A DNA stretch of 64,000 nucleotides from Datnioides undecimradiatus (GCA_008933995.1 WARS01000013.1:4564329-4628328); one strand, 5' to 3'; shown: positions 26,291 through 37,149, counted from the first letter of the stretch. Notes: generated by a model not told the origin, from the letters alone. Translations and numbers: made by a program.

Positions 26291-29280
26291 ATTGTGGAAC
26301 CTCTCATCATTCACTGAATCTGACATGAGCTATTGATCCTGATGGCAGCGTATTAAATGTCTGCTTTGAATTGTATGAACAGAAATCAATTGAATACACT
26401 TAAAATGTGGGGTCTATGATGATCTTTAGAAAGACCAAATGAATCATCGCAGCAGCTCTGCACAGCTATTTAAAACCGCATGATAATTAACCATAAAATT
26501 AACAGATTTGCTCCCTCTTGCAAGCCGCTGATCCTTTGGCCTGGTCAGCCCCACAACTAATACTCTTAACAGGCAAACACCGGGTCCCTGTGGTGTGTGA
26601 AGTTCAGTGTGCTTTGCTCCATATCCAGTACAACAGGGACCTCTGTTGAGTAAAGTCATCATTACATGTTAACAGTGTCTCAGTACAACAAATTGTAATT
26701 CAGTATGCCATATATTTGCTGCAACATATGTTGGTTTAACATATGAGTAGTCTTCTTTTTATCTTTCATTTAAATTTAGAAAATTGTTTCAATCAAATCT
26801 TTTTTAACTGCTTTTATTGAGCCTTGCTTTAAAAGTACCAGAAACCTACTGCATTTACCTGGTGCACTTGATAATATTTGATCAAACGTTGTTGAACTTT
26901 GTGATGTCCTGAAATATTACGAACAACACTTGTTATTAAAAGTTAAAATGAAAGTTTTTATCTGCCCTATCATCTTTCTAACAGAGGTCCAGTTTGATAC
27001 TAAAGTCTTCGTTTGAAATGCAAAAAAACGACTTCCTCTTGGCTTTGCTTGTTACATAATTAGCATACATCCTTGGCACTGTGCAAACTGAGCTTGACAG
27101 CTCAACTCAAGCTCCAGTTGTGGCAGTTGCCATGGAAATGTGCATGCATAAACTTTCAAACGGTTTCCATGGGTGGGAACGAACTGCCAAGCTCAACTTC
27201 CAGATCAACAAGGATGTGAACACGCAGCGTTTCAGAATCATGTAAAGGTTCAAACATCAACAGTGTGTTTCCATGGCAACTGAGCAAACTCAACTGATCA
27301 TGGGGTCTTCTTGTCTTCTTCTTTTCAGCTGATCTGTTTATGGGTTGCCACCATGGATCAGCAGTTTCCATCTTGCTAACAGCGGCCTCAGTTGATCTGA
27401 CATGCAAATCCAGTTTTTGATCCATTTATTTGATTCTTGGCTTGGGACCATGTGATGTGGTTCAAACCAAAGCAAGACCGTAAACCCTAAGTTGAGATTG
27501 TTATTAATGAGCCTGTTTAATGAACAGATGATGTTTTTGTGTCCTTAGATTTTAAGAAAACAAATAAAACCAACAGTTTACCCACAGTTGGACTCTGGCT
27601 GTGGAGTCTCCAATAGAAATGAAATTCTCTTGAACTGAACAGATTCATTGCCACAGCACCATGCCGTCACCCCCTCCATGCCCTTGCCCTCTTGTGTACA
27701 CAGACACACATATATAAAGTCATCCACCCACAGAAATCCACAAACATTTTGGCAACCCTCCTCCATCCTGCCTGTCTGGAGTGGCAGGGTCAAAGGGTCG
27801 GGGATGACAACATGGCAGCTGTGATATCCTCCACACGGTCGCTCAGTCCAGAGCGGCATGAAGCAGAGGCTGCTTCCTGGGGAGAAGTGACCCGTGTCTG
27901 AAGGGGTGCTCTGTTGTCCAATCAGAGGACTGCTGAAGCCTGGCGGCGCTACCTGCCCAAGCCACGCTGCTCCTTTCCTCTTGACAGACAACAGTTGAGG
28001 AAGGAGGCGTGACCAGGCAACTCATGATCTGCATCTGGACGTGTTTGCTGAGTGTGTGAGGGTGAGGAAAGCAGGGAGAGAAAGATACAAACAGAAACAA
28101 AGAGGTAATGAATGAGAGTCAATCTAATCTGCACCAGCAGAAATACTAGATTTATTGCATTAACAACAATCAGAAGCCCGGATGATGTATGGAAAGAGAA
28201 ACCAAGGTGAACTTGTGTCTGTCTGTCTGCCTATGCGTCGTGTCATTCAGGCCTGTAGTCACTAATGGAACGTCTCTTCGGACATACTGATGCCATTCCC
28301 TGCATTCCTGATCTCTGAGCTGCCCCTTTACATAGCAACTCATCCCCGCAGTGTGTCCTATGGCTAATTACACTGCACTCAGGGTAGCTACAGAAAATAG
28401 CTCTGTATCCTTTTGAAGTCGCTGAAATGCCTCCGTCTCATTTGAATCCCGTCATTTGTTCCCCACCGACATGTGCGGAAATGAAAGTATTCTCCCCTCC
28501 GCGATGAATGACACCAAGAACTGAGTGACAACAAATTCAGCACCTTTTCGCTGATAATGAAACACTCTCGACTAATGTTCATCTGCGAATGTCTGCTGCT
28601 GCCATGACAGTAGCTGATGGAGGGATGTACACATGTGCTGACAGGTTTGATTACGTCTAACCAGGGGAAAATGTTTGGAAGTTAAGAGTGCGTACAGAGT
28701 CTGCTACGTCTGTGACTCATTCCCATGTGTCGACCCGTTGGAGTCAATACCCACACACGCTTCTACATGTCACATATACTGATGTACAAAAGTACTTCTC
28801 ACCCTCAAATGACTGTGACTCCAGTTTGAAGATTACTAGTTAAAGCAAGGAAATAGCATAGGAAATAACACATGCTGTGGAAGCAATGAATTCAAAGTTT
28901 ACAGTAGTACGCTGGGCACTGTTGGTGGGAAGAAGTGTTAAAAGTGAACAGATGCTCATAAATGTTAATCATTAAAAAATGTTAATGTTCAATGATTTTA
29001 TAGGAAGAGGTGGTATAATTACTAATCTATCTTCCCTTAATTCTAAACACAAATACATGTGTAATACACAAAGTATATTGTAGTAATACAGTAGTTGAAA
29101 TTCCATTAAAATATGGGAACTTCAGAATTAACACAAGCAGACTGCATGAGGGATATGAAATATGAGAAAATAAAAGTGAAGTGTGTACGATACGGTTTTG
29201 TTGTTGATGACACGTCGGCATCTGTTCTTCTCACGCAGACTATGGCGATGCACAGTGTAAGTGTTTGCGGACCAAGCCTC

Positions 29281-29286
29281 TTTATT
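29281..29286 (-). promoter_or_regulatory. stac3 poly(A) signal AATAAA (candidate)
   Basis: A canonical AATAAA hexamer on the stac3 strand, the first after the stop codon, at a typical distance. The sequence to its left on the minus strand is fairly T-rich. Confidence 0.5.
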
Positions 29287-29542
29287 TCTCTGATGTATCT
29301 GCCCATTTAACACATGCCTCTGCACACTGTGTCAGTTCATCACAGCACATTCTGCACACAGGCTCGTTTGGGTTGTGTGTGACGTTCATATAGAAACAAA
29401 GAAAAATACCAACATGTGCCGAAATTAAAAATCAAGTATAAAGAGTTATTGCTGCTCTGGACCAGGAACAAGCATTTCAGCCACAGCAGATGATGAACCG
29501 GAGACGGGAGCTGGGGTTTAATTCGGCGCCTGCTGGTCCTCC
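29281..29542 (-). other. stac3: stac3 3' UTR (candidate)
   Basis: From the stac3 stop codon to the first AATAAA on the minus strand (29,286-29,281), about 257 bases downstream. The transcript should end a few tens of bases further left. The exact cleavage site cannot be read from sequence alone. Confidence 0.5.
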
Positions 29543-29641
29543 TCAGATCTCCTGCAGCAGGTTGGCGGGAAAGAAGCCGAGCTTCCGTCCTGTACTGACC
29601 TTCAGATAGCCGTTTACCTCCTCGCCCTTCTTCACCACAAT
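29543..29641 (-). CDS. stac3: stac3 coding exon 12 (end of SH3-2, stop)
   Basis: 99 bp including the TGA. It encodes [20 protein letters not shown] and then [12 protein letters not shown]. The final EI residues and the G-F-F-P turn match STAC-family C-termini. Confidence 0.96.
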   Translation of the reverse strand: MVVKKGEEVNGYLKVSTGRKLGFFPANLLQEI

Positions 29642-30325
29642 CTGAGGACACACACAACAAACACACTCAGACTGGGGAATATCTCAATTATATTATGCAA
29701 GTGTGGGCTCTGTTTACTCTGATGCTCGCTGGCGGACGAGTGTGTGTCTTTGTGTCTGGTGGCTTATCAATAACAAGTCTATTGAGAGCACAACAATTTT
29801 GAGCAAAAATGAATCTGCAACGTGACGTTTGAGAGGATGCAGTGGCAGATTTATTAATGCAGAACAAGTCTCAGTTGAAAGCAAGGATAGGAATGTGCAT
29901 GTAAAACCTGTTTGGAGCCTGTTGTGTCACTACCTGCAAGTAAACAGTGGAGTAAATTATACTATCTCGGTTATAGCACAAGATATCCGTCTTGTGTAGC
30001 AGTGCAGCAGCGCAAAATCCAGGAGATGTCTGTCCCCACATATTCTTAAATCTTGGTTTGCAGCATTGTTAAAATCATTCCGCGTAAAAGTGGAAACTTT
30101 CCAACTTTGGCTGTCCGTGGTGGCAACATGCAGTAGCACAGACGCAGCTGCAGACAGCAGTGCGTGCTGCTGAACAGCTTTCATATCTTCACGAGAGGAA
30201 CAAGAATTTGAAGTCGGGTTTCAGGTTAATATACAGCCAGGGTTAAATTCTGACAGCTGTGAGGTTCAACAAGGTTAGATGTTAGTGAGCCTGCCACATT
30301 TGTCTCTTCATGTCAACGTGATGTA

Positions 30326-30377
<52 letters not shown>

Positions 30378-30543
30378 TTTTATGGATGTAATGTTGACAC
30401 ATGTGATGACTGTATTTACAGGAATGACTACACAACGGTTCCTCCATTTAAATGCAAGATACCATGTGTTATATTTGTCAAGTTGTTTAGTTTAGCATTA
30501 TTTCCTCCTTTTCTCCTTACCACATGTCTGTGTGAGAAGTATA

Positions 30544-30587
<44 letters not shown>

Positions 30588-33500
30588 ATGTTTATATTGT
30601 TGTACCTAGCATGAGGATCAACTGCCCCCGCAGGCATAGAAAGATAAACAAAGACATGTTTTAAATTCTCAGTTCTATATTTTAGTGTACTGGGCTTCAG
30701 TACTGAGACTGGGATCTGAATTATTTATAGTGTAGACATTTATGGTTTGGTTATATAATCATGTTCCTGCATAAGAGTCCATGTGCACATGTGCGCCCCG
30801 TGTGTGTGTGTGTGTGTGTGCATGCGTGTGTTAACCTGGTCTTTCTTCAGAGTGATTTGGCCCATCTCCCGGTTGCCGACAAAGGAGCGTGTCACCTTGT
30901 AGACCCTCTCTCCTGCTCGCACTCGGATGATGTAGCTGGCAGGTATGAAGCCCGTTCTCTCTCTGATCTTCCCCTGGTGGAGCGAAAGCTTTCACAGTGA
31001 GGTGTCTCAGGCCCAGTTTCTCATGGAGATTGAAAACCTGAGTGACTGACAAACACGGCTGGATGGACGATGACGAGCTGGCAGCGAGCACAGAAACAAA
31101 ACTTCTGAAATGTTTTCAGCTCTGGACCGAGAGATGCAGCCTCATCGGAATCAGAGTCAGTTTTACGTGAAAGAATTTACTCTAAAAAAGTTAAGAAACA
31201 ACTTAAACACCCAACAGTCCTCAGCATCACACGGCTTAATTTAACTTGTGATCATACAGTTACTCTTTTGTTCAGAGAAAATGCTCAATTTTATGTTCTT
31301 GACCTTTTCACCACAGGCTCAATGCCTCAAAGGACCAACTCTCCAACGTGCAAAGCTTCAGCTCTTCATCTTTCCATCGAACTTGTAATTTACTGGTTGT
31401 CATCTTACTTTTAAACCATATCAATACTGAGGACAATGTACTAAAGTGCTTGGAGTTACGGGATCGTCCCTGGAGCACATGAACACAGCGTGACTGTTGC
31501 AGGACTCACCCTCCACCATTCCTCATTGGAGTCATCGATCACTGTGATGCGGTCACCAGCGCTGGGGGAACAACAGCACTTGAGTATTTGTAGAAGCAGA
31601 TTTTAATGTCTAAATATTAAATAATGATGCCAACATTAGGGTTAGGGACAGTCAGAGGAGACTCACTGAACATCCAGATCATCTTTCTCTATGGCTTTGA
31701 AGCGGTACAGAGCCAGATAGTAGTGAGACTGACTGAACACACCGATCTTCCCCGGCTGAGGCTTTTTACTCTAGTGGTCGCAAACACAGAAAGCACAGAG
31801 CAGAGTTAGCGCCGCTGGTCGATAACAAAGTGGGTTTGAAATGATCATCTCTGTGACTTTTTAATTGCTATCATCATCTTCATCATCATCATCATCATCT
31901 CTGACCTTGTCATCAGCAGGAGCCTTGTCTCCTCTTTTGTCTTTGTCTTCTGCATTTACTGGTGCACAACACAATAAAAATTTAAAAAAAGCAAGCAGAG
32001 AGAAAATGATTATTGTGAACGATTATTATGAATATTGAATATTTGAAATAATATTTAATTGTACTTCTGCAGCTGTGCACACACAAAGACCTGGCTAGTC
32101 AAAGATCTGTGTAGCAACATAGCAACATTGCGTTCACTTCCTTCGTCAAACTTAAAGAGAGACAGCGAAACATGGAGACAGGAGCAGTCCCGAGCTGTGA
32201 AACAGCACCACACTGACCTCCTTCACCTCCTTCATCCTCCTGTTTGGGCTGGGACTCGTCTTCCTCCATCATCATCATCTGAACAATTCAGGATAAACAG
32301 TTACACAATTATCTCAAACTGTCTCCAACTGTAAGACATTTCACAACTGAGGATTTAAAGTAAAATCATTAAAAATAAGAACAACCTGATGAATTAAAGT
32401 TTACCTAATGTCAAAGTTGAATAGCTTAAATATACTGTATATCATATATATAATATATGATATATGATATAGTGATATAGTGTCAACAGTTCACACTCAC
32501 GTGTTTCTTGTCCTCTGAGCCTTTTTTACGCTCCTTGTTGGCCATGATCACACCAATGCGCAGCGTCTCAAACACAGGGTCGGTGCGGTTTGACTGCGCT
32601 GCCAATCAAACGTCATCAGTCAGTAAACAGAGAAACACACGAATGCACACCTTACAGCATTCTATCAAGAGGCATTTCAGTCTGATCGGCTGAACTGTAA
32701 CAGCAGCGATGTTTTTAAACTGGGACTGAATGTTAAGTTATTCCGGTGATCTTGGATGCTTACATTTCAAAACTGACACAAGTAAAATATTAAGCAGGTT
32801 AAGATTTACAAAACAGATGTATGGATTTGGTTGTAAGGTGGAATTTCTCTTCATGTAGAAAAATGTAGATTTGTTGGACTCACAGAAGGGCAGCAGCTGT
32901 GAGACTGTGGCATTCTGCTGACTGCTGTACAGGGGAGAACTGTAGGCTCTCCTGAATCCTGGAGGCTAAAAGAGGAGAGGAGCATGTGCGCTAAATATCT
33001 GAAAGTGAAAAAGTCACTGTGATGCATTTGCGAATTGAAACCAGTGGCACTCTGCAACACGAAGCTCACAATTTTGCCAAAACACCTCTGGAACTCAACG
33101 TAGGACTGACACTGGTGATGGATGCTGGTTTTGCAGTTCTTACATCGCAATGCAAACTTATTGTTTACTGCAGGAAAACAAAACAAAGCAAAATTACGTC
33201 TGGAAAGCTCAGTTTTAAAGAGACCAATGAAGTGAAACAGAAACAAGGAAAGATGAACGCACAAACTATCATGCGGGCGCAGACGTCACAAAACTTTGGT
33301 TTCTTGCAGTAGTGGTCCTTGAACTTGTGGGGTCTGTCGTTGGCTGGTTTGACTGGTTCTGCAGGAGGTGGCTCATCTTTGTCTTCTTCCTCCACCTCCT
33401 CATCATAGATGAAATACACCTGCAGATCAGTGAGGAAGACAAAACAAAGCGAAAGCGGCCATTTCAGTTTGATCTGCCAGCATGATTGCTCGTGAAGGAG

Positions 33501-35368
33501 CTGCTCTGTAGTCTGATGCTGCGGTTACAGGAGATACTTGTGCAATCGAGCAAAGTCTAAACTAAACTCAATAAATCCTCCTTAATGATTCAGTCCCAGT
33601 ATCCTGCACCACCCACAGCCTGACACATTTATACGAGATGGAATTCTATTAATACTGAACCACCCTGCAGTCTGACTCATATGGAGTCTGTCTGCTGTTC
33701 ACACAGACTGTAACAGATCAGCCGGAGTGAGATTCATGTAGAATAACATCAAATACACACACCCCACAACCACTGTATGGCTTTTATAACACTTTTATTT
33801 TAATAATACTCATAAATTGAGTTCAGAGAGTAGCTCAGCGTGATGCTGGGAGGTTTTCCACACACACACACACACAAACCACAGGTGGGACAGACTGAAA
33901 GGGCTTGGATCTGAAAATAGCCTTCAACGGAGGCCGACAGAACTCCCAGCTGAATGTAACAAAGCCTGACACTGCTACTCCTAAATATACTACAGTCTAG
34001 TCAAACAGAGCTGTAAGGATGTCACACACATTCACAGCTCTGTACGCGATTACACACACACACACATGCTCAGAGGGACGCCTGACAGACCGAAACCGGC
34101 TCTGCCTCTCCATCACTGGCAGGATTAGAGGTGTGCCGTGGACGCCAGGCTGTGGATTTACACCACAATAACTGATAAAACCAGGGACGGTTCGCACATT
34201 ACAGCACCGTCAGTCTGCAGCTCTATTTAGCTGTCAGGACTCCCAAACAAGTGCAGTCGTCAGCTGGGAGTTGACTCTTTCAAAACCAACCGTGGCAGTT
34301 GTTCACAATTCAAGAGAGCATCTGTCCCCACGTTCTGCATCAGGTATCATAAACTAGGACAGAAGATTAAACAAAATGGATACAAATCAATTTACAGTAT
34401 GTTAATAAGGCTTCACATTCAGAGAGTGGTGGTTGTAGTGTCCAGTGAAAGTCTTAACTTAGACATGTTCCCTTTATTTATTTGATCTATTATTCAAGAT
34501 TGCTCTGATATATTTCATTTACCAGCAGCTGATTCCTTTTTCTGCATATTAAACACATTGTTGCGTGCTTTATGCCACTGTGAATATGAGGGACTTCAGC
34601 TAAGTAGGCATGTTTCCAAACTACAATAACACAGAGTAAAATGTAAGAACACTGGGGCAGACACGTGAGTTGCTTTCTGTATGTCAGCATTGGATTGGCT
34701 ATTTCTTTCAGAGCACACACAAACGTTCCTCTCATGATTCTTGTGCAGGGGACGAAAAGAGCAAAGAAGATAAAGAAGATAAAGAAGAAAAGAAGCTGGA
34801 TCAGCGTCTGTGTTCATGTGCCGGTGAGAGAAGAGGAAGAGCTTTTGCTCCTTTAGATGAGTCTGGTGTGTATTTGGTAGAGGTTCGATAATCATGGGTT
34901 AGATCAGGTTTTGAGTTGCTCCTCCACCACATTACAATTTGTGTATTTGTGGCACTGGAAACACCGAAACCACTCGGGTAAGTCAACAGAACAGACTGTA
35001 ATCAGATTACTGATGAAATGTGATGACAGTGGGATCTGGGAATTATCCAGAACAAGTAAGAGAGTAAGTTACTGTTGACTGCAATTAAATTGTGTCTGTA
35101 AGGTCGATTCACCTCTTTGGTATTTAGATAGCAACATACATGTTCAGGGCCAGATGCTCTCTGCAAAAACTATGAATATGGTTTATTTATGGTTATTATT
35201 TGGGTGAACCAGACTTTATAAACTCCCATTGAATGTAAGCTTCAGCACTGATCCCATTCAGACATGAATAATAATCCTCATGCCACTTTAACACTTCTTG
35301 TTCATAGTCTCTTGACATTAATAAATCAGTTTTCTGGATATCTGGCTTATAAATAGCCCGTTGATGTC

Positions 35369-35399
<31 letters not shown>

Positions 35400-36272
35400 C
35401 ACATGCTAAGTTATGGATATTGGGTGTCTCACCGTGTTGTCCTCCTCTTTCACCACGTTATCAGGGAGAGGTGGGTTGTCATGAAAATCCACGGAGTCCT
35501 TGTCATCCAACCTGTCATCATCAGATAGCAAGCGTCAGCTCGCAGAGCAAACGTTGGAATGTGAAAGACAAATTGTGACCTCTGGTGCTCACGGTGGTCT
35601 GACCGTACCAGCGGCCGTCTCATCACATATAAGCTTTTTTTCAGTAATTCTCTGGTACGTAATAATAAATGTTTACAGTTCTTTCAATTTTACTCCTTCT
35701 GGGTGGTTATTGGATTATTCTTAACTGCACATTCAGCCATAAATTACAGATTCAGATTCTTCATGCCCTTGAACTATCAAGATAAATCCTGCATGCTGTA
35801 TATACTGAATGTAGATACGTATACATGCAAATATTGTACATAATCATCCACTCAATGTTCATCCATTCAACATTTATTTCTTTGCACCGTTAGTATTCTT
35901 TACAATTTACACAACATTGTAGTGACAGACGCCTATTTGTTTTGCATATTTGCGTAGCTGCTCTTTAACTTTACTTGTTCAGCTTTGGTGCTCTTTGCTG
36001 GCAAGTGTGTTTCTGTCTAGGTTCACTGAGAGCAGAGTTTTATGCAGATTCATGGTCGGTCAGTAAAGCTGATTCAGATTCTTTGAAGAGATTCTTCAAG
36101 CTTTTGAATGGTTAACCTCACACATGATGACCTTCAAAATACCAAAAAACTATTTTAAAAAGAACATTAAGTATCTATTTGTAATCTGTACAGCAGTTGC
36201 AGCTTGTTTAAATATGTTTATTCCTCACACGTTCCCATCTGCAGCCTGAACTTACGAGTCGTAATGAGCCAT
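29543..36272 (-). CDS. stac3: stac3: SH3 and cysteine-rich domain protein 3 (complete, 12 coding exons)
   Basis: Stac3 is a cytosolic adaptor at the skeletal-muscle triad. It binds the voltage-gated calcium channel Cav1.1 and is needed for its traffic and for coupling to the ryanodine receptor (established for the family). The spliced frame gives 345 residues. Residues 63-113 form a C1-type cysteine-rich domain: H63, C76, C79, C93, C96, H101, C104 and C113 are all present. An acidic, lysine-rich linker follows (about 170-225). The first SH3 domain (about 231-285) has the ALYRF motif at 235-239 and the tryptophan pair W265-W266. The second SH3 domain spans about 286-345. Human STAC3, from memory, is about 364 residues and differs mainly in the N-terminus and linker. 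The start is the only in-frame ATG at the 5' end, in a good Kozak setting (ATCACCATGG). All 11 introns have GT/AG ends and matching phases. r3hdm2 lies upstream on the same strand. Assignment to STAC3 rather than STAC or STAC2 rests on near-identity of the C1 and SH3 segments and on this neighbour. Confidence 0.96.
30331..30376. repeat. (GT)23 in stac3 last intron
   Basis: 46 bases of perfect GT (CA on the transcribed strand), in the intron between coding exons 11 and 12. Confidence 0.95.
30546..30586. repeat. (GT)20 in stac3 last intron
   Basis: 41 bases of perfect GT, the second such tract in this 1.2 kb intron. Confidence 0.95.
30800..30820. repeat. (GT)10 next to stac3 exon 11 donor
   Basis: On the transcribed strand this is a CA repeat starting 15 bases after the 5' splice site of exon 11. 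Confidence 0.9.
30836..30973 (-). CDS. stac3: stac3 coding exon 11 (end of SH3-1, start of SH3-2)
   Basis: 138 bp, phase 0 in and out. It encodes [20 protein letters not shown], then [18 protein letters not shown]. This links the two SH3 domains with almost no spacer, as in other STAC proteins. The donor is followed after 15 bases by a CA repeat on the transcribed strand. Confidence 0.96.
31510..31561 (-). CDS. stac3: stac3 coding exon 10 (SH3-1 core)
   Basis: 52 bp. It encodes [17 protein letters not shown]. The W265-W266 pair sits in the SH3 ligand groove. Human W284, altered to serine in STAC3 congenital myopathy (established knowledge), falls in this pair, and both tryptophans are intact here. 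Confidence 0.96.
31667..31770 (-). CDS. stac3: stac3 coding exon 9 (start of SH3-1)
   Basis: 104 bp. It carries [20 protein letters not shown], the opening strand and RT loop of the first SH3 domain including the ALYRF motif. Donor is GTGAGT. Joining to exon 10 makes a histidine codon at residue 250. Confidence 0.96.
31870..31900. repeat. (TCA)n in stac3 intron 8
   Basis: On the transcribed strand this is a GAT repeat beginning within six bases of the exon 8 donor. Confidence 0.9.
31906..31958 (-). CDS. stac3: stac3 coding exon 8
   Basis: 53 bp of charged linker ([17 protein letters not shown]). Donor is GTCAGA, followed directly in the intron by a GAT repeat. Sequence conservation is low, but the phases fit only with this exon included. 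Confidence 0.82.
32218..32278 (-). CDS. stac3: stac3 coding exon 7
   Basis: 61 bp, phase 0 in, phase 1 out. It starts with four tandem ATG codons (MMMM), then an acidic, poorly conserved linker ([14 protein letters not shown]). The ATG run is a small coding trinucleotide repeat. Human STAC3 has a shorter methionine run here. Confidence 0.87.
32501..32598 (-). CDS. stac3: stac3 coding exon 6
   Basis: 98 bp. It encodes [20 protein letters not shown] followed by a lysine-rich stretch ([12 protein letters not shown]). The [19 protein letters not shown] segment is almost unchanged from human STAC3. The acceptor at ttggcag was chosen over an internal cag five bases further in, because only the former keeps the phase. 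Confidence 0.95.
32884..32965 (-). CDS. stac3: stac3 coding exon 5
   Basis: 82 bp, phase 0 in, phase 1 out. It encodes [17 protein letters not shown], the serine-rich motif that follows the C1 domain in STAC3 orthologues. Acceptor is tttag, donor is GTGAGT. Confidence 0.94.
33070..33167 (-). CDS. stac3: stac3 coding exon 4 (second half of C1 domain)
   Basis: 98 bp. It encodes [19 protein letters not shown] and on to FGKI, supplying C93, C96, H101, C104 and C113 of the C1 zinc-binding fold. The intron separating it from exon 3 is only 95 bp. Donor is GTGAGC. Confidence 0.96.
33263..33419 (-). CDS. stac3: stac3 coding exon 3 (first half of C1 domain)
   Basis: 157 bp, phase 0 in, phase 1 out. 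It opens with [12 protein letters not shown], an acidic stretch typical of STAC proteins, and ends inside the C1 domain at [10 protein letters not shown]. It supplies zinc ligands H63, C76 and C79. Donor is GTGCGT. Confidence 0.96.
35369..35394. repeat. (GT)13 near stac3 exon 2 donor
   Basis: On the transcribed strand a CA repeat starts about 39 bases past the 5' splice site of coding exon 2. Confidence 0.9.
35433..35511 (-). CDS. stac3: stac3 coding exon 2
   Basis: 79 bp, phase 2 in, phase 0 out. It encodes an acidic segment beginning [18 protein letters not shown]. Acceptor is gacag, donor is GTGAGA. On the transcribed strand a CA repeat begins about 39 bases past the donor. The 2 kb intron after it is the second largest in the gene after none larger than it except the ones flanking exon 2. 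Confidence 0.9.
36256..36272 (-). CDS. stac3: stac3 coding exon 1 (start codon)
   Basis: Only 17 coding bases: MAHYD plus two bases of a serine codon, then donor GTAAGT. The ATG lies in ATCACCATGG. The exon continues upstream as 5' UTR to an acceptor near 36,339, so at least one non-coding exon should exist further right. Confidence 0.88.
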
Positions 36273-36338
36273 GGTGATGTTTCGTTCACTTGAGGTTTAG
36301 TTCCTCTGGGTACTGGGAGTCTGGACCAGCAGATGGCA
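36273..36338 (-). other. stac3: stac3 5' UTR portion of the first coding exon
   Basis: A polypyrimidine-containing acceptor (TTTTCTGTCCACAG) lies at the right border, 66 bases before the ATG. This suggests the start codon is in exon 2 of the transcript, as in other STAC genes with a leading non-coding exon. Confidence 0.55.
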
Positions 36339-37054
36339 CTGTGGACAGAAAACGCATGAGCATCACTTCTGCTGCAGGAGAGGGATTCCCAGAAGGTCTT
36401 GGAAATTCATAGCAGGTGACTTATAATAAAGCGTTTTTCTTTCTGCTTTGCTTACAATTAATAATCAGCCGGTAACATTGGACATTGGTCATTACTGTCC
36501 ACAAATTCCAAATGTTTAATTAGCATTCAATCACAGCTCCTCTCACCAGGTTTGGCATCATTTTCAAGATGCAGTGAACACTGAGGTCTGTTCTGGGGAG
36601 GCAACTTGATCATTGCTAAAACAGGACTCACTTGTAACCTGGTCCAAGATATTTGGCAAATGCATCTACGGAGGATTCGGAGGGGTTTCCCCTTCTCAGG
36701 TTGCCTGACATGTTAGAATACACGTTAAAGACCTGAGCAAGAGACCCCTCAGCGATCCAACCCATAGCAAAGCGCCAAGCACGTTAGTTTTGGTTAAAAA
36801 TCACTCTGGATGCACATTCATGAAGAAACTGACCGTGACACTTGAAGTCCTCTTCTTCTCAAAGTGAGGTGGCTCCTACACAGCTCGAAACTTCTTGGGA
36901 CTCTTTCCAGCTTTTTCTCCCAGCTTGTTGTTCAGTCCATGACATGCTTTCCAAACGAGTATCCAACAGGTGGGCGATTGGGATGAGTAATGCCAGCAGG
37001 CCAACCCAGCCCAACCCTTAGGCTGTGTGTGTGTGAGTGGGTGTGGGTGTACAT

Positions 37055-37130
37055 TCATGTGACAGTTTAGGACAGCTGGGCACTTTAAAAGCTGAGAAGC
37101 TCTCCCAGCTGAGAGGTTAAAAAAAACAGA
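37055..37130 (-). promoter_or_regulatory. Candidate stac3 muscle promoter (two E-boxes and a TATA-like element)
   Basis: Read on the minus strand, an A/T-rich run (37,128-37,118) is followed by a CAGCTG E-box (37,111-37,106), a TATA-like CTTTTAAAG (about 37,091-37,083) and a second CAGCTG (37,078-37,073). CAGCTG is a preferred MyoD/myogenin site, and stac3 is a skeletal-muscle gene. A transcription start about 30 bases past the TATA-like box, near 37,055, would leave a non-coding first exon. A possible donor for it (CACG then GTCAGT) lies near 36,834. Position and motifs are seen; promoter function is inferred. Confidence 0.4.
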
Positions 37131-37149
37131 GCGCTCAGCAAAGAAAAGC

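Larger units (their letters stand above)
22091..29270. other. Gene-free stretch downstream of stac3
   Basis: No exon or RNA gene recognised. It holds TA and CT microsatellites and several non-repetitive blocks with homeodomain/POU-type sites (see 24,230-24,560 and 26,235-26,290), plus a further unremarkable but non-repetitive block at about 28,310-28,610. Genes that follow STAC3 in mammals, such as NDUFA4L2 and SHMT2, were not seen. Confidence 0.45.

Noticed and set aside
30279-30614. Open frame rich in valine/cysteine over the GT repeats (and similar frames at 9.0, 17.9, 21.3, 35.4 and 40.0 kb)
   Set aside because: These are translations of GT/CA microsatellites, not genes.
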